DNA from: Chloroflexota bacterium
GTDB lineage: Bacteria > Chloroflexota > UBA11872
Reading direction: 5' to 3'
Assembly (NCBI GenBank): GCA_022825895.1
Contig: JAJDVX010000041.1
Coordinates: 19,324 to 83,323 of the forward strand
DNA length: 64,000 nucleotides
Part shown: positions 34,860 through 44,697 of the stretch, piece after piece
Layout of the letters: every line of letters starts with the position of its first letter
How positions within the stretch are numbered: position 1 is the first letter of the stretch
Made by a program: the position numbers and the translations under genes
The notes under the pieces: generated by a model
Told to the model about the DNA's origin: nothing
What the model saw: only the letters and a program-made list of their open reading frames with translations
Database searches by the model: none

Positions 34860-35690
34860 ATGGGACTGCGTAACTTCAACCCAACCTCGCCGGGCCGGCG
34901 TGGCTACGTTGCGGTTGACAACATTGAGCTGTCAGGCGACCGGCCGCTGAAGACGCTGCTGCGTCCGCTCAAGAAGCGGGCGGGTCGCAATAACACCGGC
35001 AGGATTACCGTTCGGCATCGCGGCGGCGGCGCCAAGCGACGCTACCGTGTTATCGATTGGCGTCGCGACAAAGCTGGTGTGCCGGCCGTGGTCGCCAGTG
35101 TTGAATACGATCCCAACCGATCGGCGCATATTGCTCTGCTGCACTATCGGGACGGTGAGAAGCGATACATCCTGGCGCCGGTTGGGATTGACGTGGGCAG
35201 CGAGCTCCTTTCCGGCCCTGGCGCCGAACCGCGACCTGGGAACGCCATGCAGCTCGCTCGCATCCCGGCGGGAACCGAGATCCATGCCGTGGAGTTGACT
35301 CCCGGACGCGGCGCCCAGCTGGTGCGGTCCGCCGGCATGGTGTGTCAGCTCATGGCCAAGGACCGCGGACTTGCGACGCTTCGATTACCGTCAGGCGAGA
35401 TGCGTCAAGTCTCCGAGGCCTGTGTGGCGACGGTGGGCCGCGTAGGGAATGTGGACCACAGTAACCAGTCGGCGGGGAAGGCTGGTCGGATACGATGGCG
35501 CCGCCGCCGCCCACAGGTGCGTGGTGCGGCCATGAACCCTCACGATCATCCACATGGCGGCGGCGAAGGCAAGGCGCCAGTGGGCATGCCGGGACCGAAA
35601 ACGCCGTGGGGCAAACCCACCCAAGGTCGCCGAACTCGGGTCGGGCGACGTCCCAGCGACAAGTTCATCGTGCGCCGGCGGAACAGGTAG
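34860..35690 (+). CDS. rplB: 50S ribosomal protein L2
   Basis: 276 residues from ATG 34860. L2 supports the peptidyl transferase centre and subunit joining. The near-invariant [14 protein letters not shown] block, with the functionally important histidine, is present in the C-terminal third, followed by [13 protein letters not shown]. The N-terminal [12 protein letters not shown] motif contacts 23S rRNA. Confidence 0.97.
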   Translation: MGLRNFNPTSPGRRGYVAVDNIELSGDRPLKTLLRPLKKRAGRNNTGRITVRHRGGGAKRRYRVIDWRRDKAGVPAVVASVEYDPNRSAHIALLHYRDGEKRYILAPVGIDVGSELLSGPGAEPRPGNAMQLARIPAGTEIHAVELTPGRGAQLVRSAGMVCQLMAKDRGLATLRLPSGEMRQVSEACVATVGRVGNVDHSNQSAGKAGRIRWRRRRPQVRGAAMNPHDHPHGGGEGKAPVGMPGPKTPWGKPTQGRRTRVGRRPSDKFIVRRRNR

Positions 35691-35696
35691 GACGGA

Positions 35697-35981
35697 ATGT
35701 CGCGCAGCACAAAAAAGGGTTGGTACATCCATCCGAAACTCGAGAAGCGCGTGGCCGACGCCTCGCGCAGCCGCCGCAAGCAGGTCATACGAACCTGGAG
35801 TCGGGCCAGCGTGGTTCACCCCGAAATGGTGGGACTCACAATCGCCGTGCACGATGGTCGACGGCACGTGCCGGTGTACATCTCCGAGAACATGGTGGGG
35901 CATCGGCTTGGTGAATTCGCACCGACGCGTACGTTTCGCAGCCATGCGCGCGGACGCTCCACGACGCCGATGGGACGCTAA
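35697..35981 (+). CDS. rpsS: 30S ribosomal protein S19
   Basis: 94 residues from ATG 35697. It forms the head of the 30S with S13. M-S-R-S-T-K-K-G near the start, then [16 protein letters not shown] and [15 protein letters not shown] are characteristic. Normal length; 3 nt before rplV. Confidence 0.97.
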   Translation: MSRSTKKGWYIHPKLEKRVADASRSRRKQVIRTWSRASVVHPEMVGLTIAVHDGRRHVPVYISENMVGHRLGEFAPTRTFRSHARGRSTTPMGR

Positions 35982-35984
35982 GGC

Positions 35985-36323
35985 ATGGAAGTCTCCGCAA
36001 CGGCCAAGTACGTGCGCATGTCGCCGCAGCGCGGACGAGTGATCGCGCGCGAGTTGGCGGGACTCGAGATTGACCAGGCAATGTCCATGCTGGCGTTCAT
36101 GCCCAATCGAGCGGCGTCTGAGATTGCCAAGGTCGTCAAGTCAGCGACGGCCAACGCCGAGCACAACTATGCGCTGGACCGCGACGCGTTGCGCATCCAG
36201 TCGGTCGTGGTCAACGACGGGCCGGCACTGCGACGCTTCCGGCCGAGATCACGTGGGCGGGTTGGCCCGTACCTGAAGCGATCCGGTCACATTACCGTGA
36301 CGGTTGAAGACGGGATGGCGTAG
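35985..36323 (+). CDS. rplV: 50S ribosomal protein L22
   Basis: 112 residues from ATG 35985. With L4 it lines the narrowest part of the exit tunnel. A-K-Y-V-R-M-S-P-Q-R-G-R at the start and R-S-R-G-R-V-G-P-Y-L-K-R-S-G-H-I-T-V at the end mark the family; the beta-hairpin that enters the tunnel is the latter region. Two bases before rpsC. Confidence 0.96.
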   Translation: MEVSATAKYVRMSPQRGRVIARELAGLEIDQAMSMLAFMPNRAASEIAKVVKSATANAEHNYALDRDALRIQSVVVNDGPALRRFRPRSRGRVGPYLKRSGHITVTVEDGMA

Positions 36324-36325
36324 AC

Positions 36326-37075
36326 ATGGGTCGCAAGGTTCATCCCATCGGGTATCGCCTGGGTTACACCACCCGCTGGGAGAGCACGTGGTACGCCGAT
36401 CGAGATTACACCGAACTGTTGCTGGAAGACCTGGCCATTCGGAATCTCGTGCGTCAATACCTTGAAGCGCCCAATGGACGTGACGGCGCTCGACGCGGCG
36501 GCCGCCGGCGCGGCAGTTACGGGGCCGGGGTTTCGAAGATTGAGATCGAGCGCCAAGTCAGCCAGGTTCGCGTGGTTATCCATACGGCGCGGCCCGGCAT
36601 TGTGATCGGGCGTGGTGGAAGTAACCGGGAGGAAATCCAGAACCGCATTGAACGGCACACCGGCAAGCGCGTGGTCGTGGATGTTGAAGAGATTGGTCAG
36701 CCTGAGCTTGACGCGTTTCTTGTGGTTCGAAACGTGGCCGACCAACTGGAGCGCCGCGTTTCCTTCCGTCGCGCGATCAAGATGACGGCGGAACGGACCA
36801 TGCGCGCCGGCGCACAAGGCGTGAAGATCATGGTGAGCGGCCGCCTGGGCGGGCGTGAAATGTCGCGAAGCGAGTTCGAATTGCTTGGCACCGTTCCGCT
36901 TCAGACGCTCGACGCCGACATCGATTACGGCTTCACGGAAGCGCGCACAGCCGCCGGCCGCATCGGTGTGAAGGGATGGGTTCACCGCGGCGCCGCTCGT
37001 GACGCGGCCGAGCTGCTCTCGGAGTCGGTATCGCGACCGTCCGCGGGCCGTCGTCGCCGGCCACCGCGAGGCTGA
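36326..37075 (+). CDS. rpsC: 30S ribosomal protein S3
   Basis: 249 residues from ATG 36326. It lines the mRNA entry channel. [12 protein letters not shown] at the start, the KH-domain loop [12 protein letters not shown], and the C-terminal [12 protein letters not shown] block are present. The first KH half contains an additional Gly/Arg-rich loop ([10 protein letters not shown]) near residue 56, longer than usual. Confidence 0.96.
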   Translation: MGRKVHPIGYRLGYTTRWESTWYADRDYTELLLEDLAIRNLVRQYLEAPNGRDGARRGGRRRGSYGAGVSKIEIERQVSQVRVVIHTARPGIVIGRGGSNREEIQNRIERHTGKRVVVDVEEIGQPELDAFLVVRNVADQLERRVSFRRAIKMTAERTMRAGAQGVKIMVSGRLGGREMSRSEFELLGTVPLQTLDADIDYGFTEARTAAGRIGVKGWVHRGAARDAAELLSESVSRPSAGRRRRPPRG

Positions 37076-37077
37076 CC

Positions 37078-37503
37078 ATGTTGATGCCAAAGCGCACAAA
37101 GTTCCGCAAGATGCACCGGGGGCGTCGACGTGGCCGCGCCAGTCGTGGCAGCTCGCTCGTCTCGGGTGACTTTGGCCTGCAGGCCACGACCGTGGGATGG
37201 GTGGACAGCCGCGAAATCGAGGCGGCCCGACGCGCGATTACGCATTCGGTTCGGCGAACCGGCCAGCTTTGGATTCGAATATTTCCGGACAAGCCCATCA
37301 CGCAGAAGCCGGCCGAGGTTCGAATGGGCAGTGGGAAGGGCAATGTGGAGAGTTGGGTAGCCGTGGTCAAGCCGGGTCGAATCCTCTTTGAGCTTGCCGG
37401 TGTTGAAGAAAGCATGGCGCGTGAGGCTATGCGCCTGGCATCACACAAGCTTTCGGTGCAGACGCGCGTGGTTTCGCGTTCCGCGGAGGTCGCCGTTGGC
37501 TAA
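37078..37503 (+). CDS. rplP: 50S ribosomal protein L16
   Basis: 141 residues from ATG 37078. L16 organises the A-site side of the 50[17 protein letters not shown] and [13 protein letters not shown] are the signatures. The last codons overlap the TTG start of rpmC; the rpmC ribosome binding site GGAGG (37485-37489) lies inside rplP. Confidence 0.97.
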   Translation: MLMPKRTKFRKMHRGRRRGRASRGSSLVSGDFGLQATTVGWVDSREIEAARRAITHSVRRTGQLWIRIFPDKPITQKPAEVRMGSGKGNVESWVAVVKPGRILFELAGVEESMAREAMRLASHKLSVQTRVVSRSAEVAVG

Positions 37504-37711
37504 GGCTGATCAGTTCCGGGATCTGAGCGATGACGAGTTGGCCACGCGGATTACCGAGACGAAAGAGGAACTCTTCAGGCTGCGCGTTCAGCATGCAACG
37601 CTGCAATTGGCTGATACGTCGCAGTTGCGCCAGGTGCGGCGTGACATCGCGCGCATGCTGACCGTGCAGCGCGAGCGTGCGCTGGCGTCCTTCGAGATGG
37701 GGGAGGCGTAA
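37496..37711 (+). CDS. rpmC: 50S ribosomal protein L29 (TTG start)
   Basis: 71 residues. The longer open frame from 37388 lies inside rplP and has no L29 similarity before residue 37. TTG 37496 follows GGAGG by 6 nt and gives the usual opening [14 protein letters not shown]. The [11 protein letters not shown] helix and [10 protein letters not shown] block confirm L29, which sits near the tunnel exit. Three bases separate it from rpsQ. Confidence 0.92.
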   Translation: MAKADQFRDLSDDELATRITETKEELFRLRVQHATLQLADTSQLRQVRRDIARMLTVQRERALASFEMGEA

Positions 37712-37714
37712 CCC

Positions 37715-38062
37715 GTGCCCGGAGCTCGTGCTCGCCGGGTCGGTCGCGTGGCTAGCGACCGGGCCGACAAGACAATCATCGTTGAGGTGGAATCGGTCCG
37801 CCGCCATCGACTCTATCGGAAGCCGGTACGTATTCGTCGCAAGTTCATGGCGCACGATCCCGGCAACATCTGCCGCATTGGCGATGTGGTGCAGATCGAG
37901 GAATCGCGTCCGATCAGCCGGCGGAAGCGCTGGCGTCTCGTCGAAGTCCTCGAGCGCACGCAGCTAACCGCCGAGGAACGCCAAGCGGCCTTTAGCGCCG
38001 GAGATACGGAAGCGGCGACGGTGGCGTCGTCCGGTGGGGCGGAGCGCGCGGAGCAGCAATGA
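37715..38062 (+). CDS. rpsQ: 30S ribosomal protein S17 with C-terminal tail
   Basis: 115 residues from GTG 37715, about 30 longer than usual. The core has [24 protein letters not shown] and the conserved [18 protein letters not shown]. The extra residues (about 85-115) are Ala/Glu-rich and probably disordered. S17 is a primary 16S-binding protein. ATGA overlap with rplN. Confidence 0.95.
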   Translation: MPGARARRVGRVASDRADKTIIVEVESVRRHRLYRKPVRIRRKFMAHDPGNICRIGDVVQIEESRPISRRKRWRLVEVLERTQLTAEERQAAFSAGDTEAATVASSGGAERAEQQ

Positions 38063-38424
38063 TTCAGCAGCAGAGCCGACTCAGGGTCGCCGACAACAGC
38101 GGCGCGCGCGAGATCATGTGCATTCGCGTGTTGGGTGGCTCGTCTCGCAAGTACGCGCGCGTTGGGGACATCATTGTGGGCAGCGTGAAGCAAGCGGCGC
38201 CCAACAGCGCGGTTCCACGTGGATCTGTGGTGCACGCGGTGGTGGTGCGCGTGAACAAGGAGTATCGACGGCCGGACGGCTCGAGGATTCGCTTTGACGA
38301 TAACGCTGCGGTTCTGCTTGAGGGCGACGTGCCGCGGGGCACACGAATCTTCGGTCCTGTCGGCCGTGAGCTGCGTGACCGCCGCTTCATGCGCATCGTT
38401 TCCCTGGCGCCGGAGGTGCTGTAG
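38059..38424 (+). CDS. rplN: 50S ribosomal protein L14
   Basis: 121 residues from ATG 38059. It contacts the 30S in the intersubunit bridge and Rsf[18 protein letters not shown] at the start and [18 protein letters not shown] near the end are diagnostic. Length normal. Confidence 0.97.
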   Translation: MIQQQSRLRVADNSGAREIMCIRVLGGSSRKYARVGDIIVGSVKQAAPNSAVPRGSVVHAVVVRVNKEYRRPDGSRIRFDDNAAVLLEGDVPRGTRIFGPVGRELRDRRFMRIVSLAPEVL

Positions 38425-38426
38425 CG

Positions 38427-38756
38427 ATGTCTGAACGGCGCTTTCGCATTCGAAAAGGCGACACCATCCAGGTGCTGCAGGGCCGTGATGTCGGCCGACG
38501 CGGAGTGGTTGAGCGGGTGGTTCCAGCGACCGGTCGCGTTGTTGTTGAAGGTGTGAACATTCGCAAGCGACACGCCAGACCACGGGCGATCGGACAGCCG
38601 GCGGGTATCATTGACTTTAACGCCCCGCTTGACGTCTCGAACGTCATGTTGGTGTGCCCCGTCTGTGACCAGCCGGCCCGGGTCGGATACAGGCTTGGCG
38701 ATGATGGTGTGAAGCGGCGTCGCTGCCGCAAATGCAATGAACAGATTGACGAGTAA
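38427..38756 (+). CDS. rplX: 50S ribosomal protein L24 with C-terminal zinc ribbon
   Basis: 109 residues from ATG 38427. L24 is an assembly initiator of the 50S. The KOW motif [17 protein letters not shown] is followed by E-G-V-N-I-R-K-R-H. The C-terminal part has C-P-V-C and C-R-K-C pairs about 20 residues apart that could bind zinc. Its TAA overlaps the rplE start by one base. Confidence 0.96.
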   Translation: MSERRFRIRKGDTIQVLQGRDVGRRGVVERVVPATGRVVVEGVNIRKRHARPRAIGQPAGIIDFNAPLDVSNVMLVCPVCDQPARVGYRLGDDGVKRRRCRKCNEQIDE

Positions 38757-39310
38757 TGTCCCGCCTGCTGACGCGCTATCGGGAGGAGATCCGGCCGCAG
38801 ATGATGCGGGAGTTCGGCTATTCCAACGCGCTGGCCGTTCCGCGCCTGGACCGAATCGTCGTGAACATCGGGCTGGGCGAGGCCCTGGAAAACGATGCCG
38901 CCGTGGATCACGCCGTCCGCGACATCGCCACGATTACGGGGCAACGTCCCGTGGTGACGCGAGCTCGCAAGAGTGTGGCGGCGTTCAAGCTGCGCGCCGG
39001 GCAGCGCGTGGGCGTGAAGGGGACCTTGCGGGGCACCCGCATGTATGAGTTCCTGGATCGCCTGGTCACCGTTGCTCTACCGCGAATGCGTGACTTTCGC
39101 GGGGTTCGACGTACGTCGTTTGACGGCCGTGGCAACTACTCGCTTGGCCTCTCCGAGCAGCTTATTTTTCCGGAGATCGACTACGACCAGATTGATCGAA
39201 TTCGCGGATTGCAGGTCGTCATCGTGACGACCGCCCCGCGTGACAGCGAGTCCCTGCGGCTGCTCGAACTTCTCGGCATGCCGTTCCAACGCCTCGACGA
39301 GGCAGCCTGA
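38756..39310 (+). CDS. rplE: 50S ribosomal protein L5
   Basis: 184 residues from ATG 38756. It binds 5S rRNA in the central protuberance. V-N-I-G-L-G-E-A near residue 38, [17 protein letters not shown] and P-E-I-D-Y-D-Q-I follow in the usual order. Normal length. Confidence 0.97.
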   Translation: MSRLLTRYREEIRPQMMREFGYSNALAVPRLDRIVVNIGLGEALENDAAVDHAVRDIATITGQRPVVTRARKSVAAFKLRAGQRVGVKGTLRGTRMYEFLDRLVTVALPRMRDFRGVRRTSFDGRGNYSLGLSEQLIFPEIDYDQIDRIRGLQVVIVTTAPRDSESLRLLELLGMPFQRLDEAA

Positions 39311-39319
39311 GGTTCGGTA

Positions 39320-39559
39320 ATGGCGCGAAAGGCAAAGATCGAGAAGTGGAGGCGCGAGCGCGAGGCCTGGCTCGACCCCGAGTTCGAGACCAAGTCTATT
39401 CGCGGGCGCAAGCTGCGCTTCAAAGTGCGGTATCGCAACCGTTGCCGACTTTGTGGCCGGCCGCGTGCGCACATCCGACGATTTGGCATATGCCGAATCT
39501 GCTTCCGCGAACTGGCCGTGAAGGGCCATATTCCGGGAGTGACGAAGGCGAGTTGGTGA
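39320..39559 (+). CDS. rpsZ: 30S ribosomal protein S14, zinc type
   Basis: 79 residues from ATG 39320. The zinc form is shown by C-R-L-C-G-R and C-R-I-C-F-R-E-L, with the final [11 protein letters not shown]. It is about 18 residues longer than the common 61-residue type Z. The extra part is an N-terminal [15 protein letters not shown] segment, which resembles the start of the long zinc-free S14. It is therefore a possible intermediate form. It packs against S10 and S19 in the head. Confidence 0.94.
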   Translation: MARKAKIEKWRREREAWLDPEFETKSIRGRKLRFKVRYRNRCRLCGRPRAHIRRFGICRICFRELAVKGHIPGVTKASW

Positions 39560-39566
39560 GGCGAAG

Positions 39567-39956
39567 ATGACCGACCCCATTGCGGACATGCTTACTCGGC
39601 TGCGAAATGCCGTGGCGGCGCGTCACACCAAAGTCCGTATTCCTCACTCAAAGACCAAAGCCCGCATTGCCGCGCTCCTGGCGGACGAGGGATTTATCGG
39701 ATCCATTGAAACGGTGCAGGATGGCCATCGGGCATGGTTGGACGTGACCTTGCGCTACCTCAACGGCGAACCAGCCTTCGGGGGCGCCAAACGCGTCAGC
39801 CGCCCGGGACTGCGCATCCATACGCGGTCGCGCGAGATTCCGCGAGTTATGGGCGGTATTGGAACCGCCGTTATCTCCACGTCGCAAGGCATCATGTCGG
39901 GCCGTGAGGCTGCCAAACGTCGCCTCGGCGGCGAAGTCATCTGTTTCGTCTGGTAA
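39567..39956 (+). CDS. rpsH: 30S ribosomal protein S8
   Basis: 129 residues from ATG 39567. A central 16S-binding protein that in E. coli represses the spc operon. [13 protein letters not shown] opens the protein and [12 protein letters not shown] closes it, both family signatures. Four bases separate it from rplF. Confidence 0.97.
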   Translation: MTDPIADMLTRLRNAVAARHTKVRIPHSKTKARIAALLADEGFIGSIETVQDGHRAWLDVTLRYLNGEPAFGGAKRVSRPGLRIHTRSREIPRVMGGIGTAVISTSQGIMSGREAAKRRLGGEVICFVW

Positions 39957-39960
39957 TTCC

Positions 39961-40512
39961 ATGTCGCGGATTGGCTTAACTCCCATCAACGTGCCTGAAG
40001 GCGTGAGCGTCAGTTTCGACGCGGACAACGTCGCGTCGGTGCGGGGTCCCAAGGGTGAGTTGACCCAAACCCTTCCCCGCCTGATCACCTTCGCTCGAGA
40101 CAACGGGCGATTGCTGGCCAGCCGTCCGAACGACGACCACCGGACGCGAGCCTTGCACGGTCTGGCTCGCCAGTTGGTGGCCAACATGATCGTCGGCGTG
40201 ACGCAGGGCTATGAGAAGCGTCTGGAGATCCAGGGGACCGGCTATCGAGCGCAGCTTCAGGGCAATACGCTTGACTTGCAGCTGGGATTCACGCACCCGC
40301 AGCGGCGCGTGGCTCCTGAGGGAATCGAGTTTGAAGTTCCCGACCCGACGCATATCGTTATTCGCGGGATCGACAAGCAGGCCGTTGGCCAGGCAGCGGC
40401 GGATCTTCGAGCCATTCGGCCGGCCGATCCCTACAAGGGGCATGGCCTGCGCTATCAGGGCGAAGTCGTTCGGCGAAAGCCCGGCAAGACTGCCGCGACC
40501 ACCGTTGCATAG
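39961..40512 (+). CDS. rplF: 50S ribosomal protein L6
   Basis: 183 residues. ATG 39961 gives the standard start M-S-R-I-G-L-T-P-I; a longer frame from 39859 lies inside rpsH and is rejected. Two related domains, with V-R-G-P-K-G-E-L in the first and G-H-G-L-R-Y-Q-G-E-V-V-R-R-K-P-G-K at the end. It stabilises the region around the sarcin-ricin loop. Confidence 0.96.
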   Translation: MSRIGLTPINVPEGVSVSFDADNVASVRGPKGELTQTLPRLITFARDNGRLLASRPNDDHRTRALHGLARQLVANMIVGVTQGYEKRLEIQGTGYRAQLQGNTLDLQLGFTHPQRRVAPEGIEFEVPDPTHIVIRGIDKQAVGQAAADLRAIRPADPYKGHGLRYQGEVVRRKPGKTAATTVA

Positions 40513-40524
40513 GTGACCTGACTC

Positions 40525-40878
40525 ATGGCCCAGGGGACTCGACAATCAGCTCGCAAGCGGCGGCATCGCCGCATTCGGCAACGCGTGGTGGGGCGCGCGA
40601 AGCGTCCGCGACTCGCCGTGTTCCGCAGTCTCAAGCACACCTATGCGCAGGTGATTGACGACGCGGCCGGGCATACGCTGGTTGCCGCGTCGTCGCGTGA
40701 ACGCGCCACGCAGGGATCCACCAAGGTTCAGCGCGCGGCGGATGTCGGGGCGCGCCTGGCCGAGCGTGCGAAGGAGCTCCAAATCACGGCCGTCGTTTTT
40801 GACCGAGGCGGCCACCACTACCACGGGCGTGTCAAGGCGTTGGCCGACGCCGTTCGCGCCGGGGGCATCGCAGTATGA
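40525..40878 (+). CDS. rplR: 50S ribosomal protein L18
   Basis: 117 residues from ATG 40525. It binds 5S rRNA with L5. [20 protein letters not shown] and [17 protein letters not shown] are typical. ATGA overlap with rpsE. Confidence 0.97.
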   Translation: MAQGTRQSARKRRHRRIRQRVVGRAKRPRLAVFRSLKHTYAQVIDDAAGHTLVAASSRERATQGSTKVQRAADVGARLAERAKELQITAVVFDRGGHHYHGRVKALADAVRAGGIAV

Positions 40879-41420
40879 CGATTGACACGCGGCACGTTTC
40901 AGGCGGTCACGACGCGTCCGGCGAGGGAGGCGATTTGCATCGCCTGGACGATCGCGTTGTACGCATCAAGCGCGTGGCCAAGGTCGTGAAGGGTGGCCGC
41001 CGCTTTGGCTTCAATGCAATCGTTGTTGTCGGCGACCGTCGCGGACACGTGGGCGTGGGCATCGGTCGGGCCAATGAGGTTGTCGCGGCAATTCGTAAAG
41101 GCCAGGAACGCGCGCGCCGGTCGCTCATCGCCGTCCCGCTGACCGACGACGGCTCGATTCCCCACTACGTGGAAGAGAGCTATCAAGCATCCAAGGTGGT
41201 GCTTCGTCCCGCCGGTCCTGGGACCGGAGTCATTGCCGGCGGCGCCGTTCGAGCCGTGCTTGAACTTGCCGGCGTTCGCAATCTGCTCACCAAGATCATC
41301 GGTTCAACAAACGCGGTCAACGTGGTTCGAGCCACGGTGAACGGCCTGGCAAGTTTGCAGATACCCGAAGAATCGGTCGCACGTCGCAAGCAGGCGCTGG
41401 GGGCATCCACCGATGAGTGA
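40875..41420 (+). CDS. rpsE: 30S ribosomal protein S5
   Basis: 181 residues from ATG 40875. It acts in accuracy and at the mRNA entry channel. The first 25 residues are a polar extension. The double-stranded RNA-binding fold starts at [16 protein letters not shown], followed by G-H-V-G-V-G-I-G-R and the C-terminal [12 protein letters not shown]. It overlaps rpmD by 8 nt. Confidence 0.97.
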   Translation: MTIDTRHVSGGHDASGEGGDLHRLDDRVVRIKRVAKVVKGGRRFGFNAIVVVGDRRGHVGVGIGRANEVVAAIRKGQERARRSLIAVPLTDDGSIPHYVEESYQASKVVLRPAGPGTGVIAGGAVRAVLELAGVRNLLTKIIGSTNAVNVVRATVNGLASLQIPEESVARRKQALGASTDE

Positions 41421-41613
41421 ACTGCGTCTGCGCCAGGTGCGCAGCGCCATCGGCTCGCGGAACTCGCAGCGGCACACCCTGAGGGCCCTTGGCCTTGGTG
41501 CGATTGGGCGCCGGTCGTCGCGTCCGGATACGGCGGACGTCCGGGCCATGGTGAAGGTCGTTGGGCATCTCGTTGAGGTTGAATCGGTCCCGTCGCAAAG
41601 TGACGCCGTATGA
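41413..41613 (+). CDS. rpmD: 50S ribosomal protein L30
   Basis: 66 residues from ATG 41413. [21 protein letters not shown] and the closing [11 protein letters not shown] fit L30; length is normal to slightly long. It starts inside the rpsE end and overlaps rplO by ATGA. Confidence 0.93.
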   Translation: MSELRLRQVRSAIGSRNSQRHTLRALGLGAIGRRSSRPDTADVRAMVKVVGHLVEVESVPSQSDAV

Positions 41614-42056
41614 AGCCGCATCAGATCACGGCGGACGCGCCGCGTCGTAAGCGCCGTCGTCGCGTCGGTCGCGGCGAAGGCTCGGGCAGCGGAAAGACCG
41701 CGGGCCGCGGGACGTTGGGACAGGGCGCCCGCAGCGGCAGCAACGCCTATCCCGGCTTTGAGGGCGGGCAGACGCGCCTGCTCATGCGCTTCCCAAGCCG
41801 CCGTGGCTTTACCAACCATCGGTTCAGGCGCGACTTCCAGCCAGTCAACGTGGGTGCGCTGAGCGTATTTCCCGAGGGGGCGGTGGTTGGTCCTGAGGAA
41901 CTCAAGGCCCAGGGGCTGATTGAGCCGGGCCTTTACAAGATTCTTGCCGGGGGAGACCTGGATCACGCATTGACGGTGCGGGCGCCAAAGTTCTCGGCGG
42001 CGGCCAAGGCGAAGATCGAAAGCGCCGGTGGCTCCGTCGAGGAGTTGAGCGAGTGA
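41610..42056 (+). CDS. rplO: 50S ribosomal protein L15
   Basis: 148 residues from ATG 41610. A late assembly protein of the 50S core. [18 protein letters not shown] and [18 protein letters not shown] are family blocks. GTGA overlap with secY suggests coupled translation. Confidence 0.96.
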   Translation: MKPHQITADAPRRKRRRRVGRGEGSGSGKTAGRGTLGQGARSGSNAYPGFEGGQTRLLMRFPSRRGFTNHRFRRDFQPVNVGALSVFPEGAVVGPEELKAQGLIEPGLYKILAGGDLDHALTVRAPKFSAAAKAKIESAGGSVEELSE

Positions 42057-43333
42057 TCGAGACGGCCGTCGCGGCCTTCCAGCTTCCCGACGTTCGTCGC
42101 AAGATTCTTTTCACCATCGGCCTCCTGGTCGTGTTTCGGGCAGTCGCGCATATTCCCCTGCCCGGAGTCAACACGGAGTTGCTGGCCGATTTCTTTGCCG
42201 GCAACCAGTTGCTGGGCTTTATGAACCTGCTCTCCGGTGGGGCGCTGGAAAATTTCTCGGTCGTCGCGTTGGGCGTCTATCCGTACGTGACGGCCAACAT
42301 CGCTTCGACCGTCCTGGTTCCGCTGATTCCTCCGCTACAGGAACTCTCGCGGGAGGGCGAAGCCGGCCGCCGCAAGATCGCCCAGTGGACGCGCCTGGCC
42401 ACCATCCCGTTCGCCATGTTGCAAGGATTTGGCCAGATCCAGATTCTGCGCTCCGCGCAGCAGGGACTCTTATCGCCGACGCTCGGCGCGTTTGACATTG
42501 TGGTCATGCTGATTGTGATGACTGCGGGCACGATGTTTCTGCTCTGGATCGGCGAGCTGATCACGGAGAACGGCATCGGCAATGGCGTATCCATCATCAT
42601 TTTCGCCGGCATCGTGGCCGGAGCTCCCGCCGCGCTCGGTCAGTCACTCTTCGCCGGCGAGAATATTGGCGGATTCGTTGCCGTCGTCATCATTGGTCTC
42701 ATCATGATCGCGGCCATCGTATTTGTGCAGGAAGCGCAGCGCCGAATCCCGGTTCATTACGCCAAGCGAATCCGGGGAACCCGCATGTATGGCGGGCAGA
42801 GCACGCACATCCCGCTCAAGGTCAATTCAGCGGGCATGATTCCACTGATCTTCGCGTTCTCGCTGATGCTGCTTCCGGCGACGGTGGCCAGCTATTTCGA
42901 AACGTCGCAGGTCTCGTGGCTGGCTAATGCCGCCGGAGCCATTGCAATTACCCTGAGCCCCAGCAACGCTATCTATTGGGTGTTTACCTTTCTGCTCGTC
43001 ATCGTTTTCACCTACGTCTATACCCTGGTCGTCTTTCAACAGCAAAACCTGGCCGAGAATCTGCAGAAAAATGGGGGGTTTATCCCAGGAATCCGTCCGG
43101 GCCGCCCGACACACCAGTACCTGACCGGGGTGGTGAATCGGATCACCCTGGCGGGCGCTGTGTTCCTGGGCATCATCGCGGTCGTGCCATTCGTCGCGCA
43201 GTCGGTGACGGGCGCGGACGCGGTAGCCATCAGTAGCACGGGAATGCTGATCGTCGTGGGCGTGGTTCTGGACACCATGCGCCAGCTTGAGTCCCAGTTG
43301 ATGATGCGCAACTACGAAGGGTTCATTCGGTAG
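42053..43333 (+). CDS. secY: Preprotein translocase channel SecY
   Basis: 426 residues from GTG 42053. It is the pore of the Sec system in the cytoplasmic membrane. Ten membrane helices can be placed. Helix 1 and plug region show F-R-A-V-A-H-I-P-L-P-G-V; the cytoplasmic loop has R-R-I-P-V-H-Y-A-K-R and the segment before helix 10 has G-I-R-P-G-R-P-T. Standard location after rplO; normal length. Confidence 0.97.
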   Translation: MIETAVAAFQLPDVRRKILFTIGLLVVFRAVAHIPLPGVNTELLADFFAGNQLLGFMNLLSGGALENFSVVALGVYPYVTANIASTVLVPLIPPLQELSREGEAGRRKIAQWTRLATIPFAMLQGFGQIQILRSAQQGLLSPTLGAFDIVVMLIVMTAGTMFLLWIGELITENGIGNGVSIIIFAGIVAGAPAALGQSLFAGENIGGFVAVVIIGLIMIAAIVFVQEAQRRIPVHYAKRIRGTRMYGGQSTHIPLKVNSAGMIPLIFAFSLMLLPATVASYFETSQVSWLANAAGAIAITLSPSNAIYWVFTFLLVIVFTYVYTLVVFQQQNLAENLQKNGGFIPGIRPGRPTHQYLTGVVNRITLAGAVFLGIIAVVPFVAQSVTGADAVAISSTGMLIVVGVVLDTMRQLESQLMMRNYEGFIR

Positions 43334-43337
43334 GCGA

Positions 43338-43910
43338 ATGGGTGAGCGTCCCGTGATTGTGGTACTTCTTGGCCCGCCGGGTGCGGGCAAGGGCACGCAG
43401 GGTGAGCGGCTGGTCCGCCGCATTGCGGTGGATCACGTATCCACCGGTGATCTCTTTCGCGATGCGGTCACGACCGGATCGCCCGCCGGCCTGCGTGCCG
43501 AGTCGTACCTGCACAGCGGCCAACTCGTTCCGGACCAGGTCGTCCTGCAGGTCATCGAGGAGTATCTGGGCGTCGCTCGCGGACGAGACACTTGCTTTGA
43601 CGGTTTTCCGCGTACGCGCAACCAGGCGGAAAAGCTGGACGATCTCCTCAAGCAATTCAATCTCGCGGTCACGGCTGTCATCTATATCAACGTGCCCGAC
43701 GATGTGGCCCTCACGCGTCTGCTGTCCCGCGGCCGGGAGGATGACACCGAAGAAACGGCACGCTATCGACTCCAGGTGTATCACGAGGACACCGCGCCGC
43801 TCATTGACTATTACCGTGACGCGGGCGTTCTCATTGAGGTGGACGGGTCCGGCGGCGTGGAGCCCGTCGCACAGCGCGTGTGGACGGCGCTGAAGAACGC
43901 TATTCGATGA
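43338..43910 (+). CDS. adk: Adenylate kinase, short-lid form
   Basis: 190 residues from ATG 43338. It converts AMP plus ATP into two ADP. P-loop G-P-P-G-A-G-K-G-T-Q near residues 12-21, S-T-G-D-L-F-R-D, D-G-F-P-R-T-R-N-Q-A and L-x-x-R-G-R in order. The lid is the short form and has no zinc cysteines, which accounts for the length. Its stop overlaps the map start (ATGA). Confidence 0.95.
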   Translation: MGERPVIVVLLGPPGAGKGTQGERLVRRIAVDHVSTGDLFRDAVTTGSPAGLRAESYLHSGQLVPDQVVLQVIEEYLGVARGRDTCFDGFPRTRNQAEKLDDLLKQFNLAVTAVIYINVPDDVALTRLLSRGREDDTEETARYRLQVYHEDTAPLIDYYRDAGVLIEVDGSGGVEPVAQRVWTALKNAIR

Positions 43911-44689
43911 TGTCCGGTTCAATCAGACCGAAGACGGCTGAAGAAATCGAGGCCATGGGGGCCTCGGGTCGCGTGTTGGCGGGTGCACTCAACGCGATTG
44001 AGGCGGCCGTGGAGCCGGGCGTGACGACGGGAGCGCTCAACGAGATCGCCGAGACGTACATCCGCGATCACGGCGGCATTCCCTCGTTCCTTGGCGTGCC
44101 CGCGGCCGACCCGGGCATCGAGCCGTTTCCCGGGGCGATCTGCGCGTCGGTCAACGACGCCATTGTGCACGGGATTCCGGGTAGCGCCGTCTTGCGGGAA
44201 GGCGATATCATAGGGCTGGACTGTGGAGTGATTCTTGACGGCTGGCACTCCGATTCAGCGCGTACGCTCGCGGTAGGCGAGATTAGCCCTGACGCGAGCC
44301 GCCTGCTTGATGTAACTCGCGCCGCCCTGGCTGAAGCTATTGGCGCATCCGTCGCGGGCGGTCACATTGGCGATATTGGGGCAGCTGTGCAAAAGCTGGT
44401 GGAGGAGGCCGGGCTCACGATCGTGAGGCGTTTCGTAGGACACGGGATCGGAAGGACCATGCATGAGTCGCCACAAGTGCCGAACTTCGGTCGGCCCGGC
44501 GGCGGTCCCGCGCTGCTTCCGGGGACGACACTGGCTATTGAGCCAATGGTAAATATCGGTTCCGCTGGCGTGGTGTTTGACGACGATGGCTGGACGGCGC
44601 GAACCGATGATGGCGCCCTTTCAGCTCACTTCGAGCATACGGTGGCCATTACGGATGCCGGCCCGCGGATTCTGACGGAAGCGGCCTGA
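43907..44689 (+). CDS. map: Methionine aminopeptidase, type I
   Basis: 260 residues. ATG 43907 overlaps the adk stop and the adjacent ATG 43910 is equally possible; a frame from 43880 would run into adk. Metal ligands are seen in L-D-C-G-V-I-L-D-G-W-H-S-D-S-A-R-T, G-H-G-I-G-R-x-M-H-E, A-I-E-P-M and F-E-H-T-V-A-I-T. It removes the initiator methionine cotranslationally. Usual position between adk and infA. Confidence 0.96.
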   Translation: MMSGSIRPKTAEEIEAMGASGRVLAGALNAIEAAVEPGVTTGALNEIAETYIRDHGGIPSFLGVPAADPGIEPFPGAICASVNDAIVHGIPGSAVLREGDIIGLDCGVILDGWHSDSARTLAVGEISPDASRLLDVTRAALAEAIGASVAGGHIGDIGAAVQKLVEEAGLTIVRRFVGHGIGRTMHESPQVPNFGRPGGGPALLPGTTLAIEPMVNIGSAGVVFDDDGWTARTDDGALSAHFEHTVAITDAGPRILTEAA

Positions 44690-44697
44690 GGCTCTTG

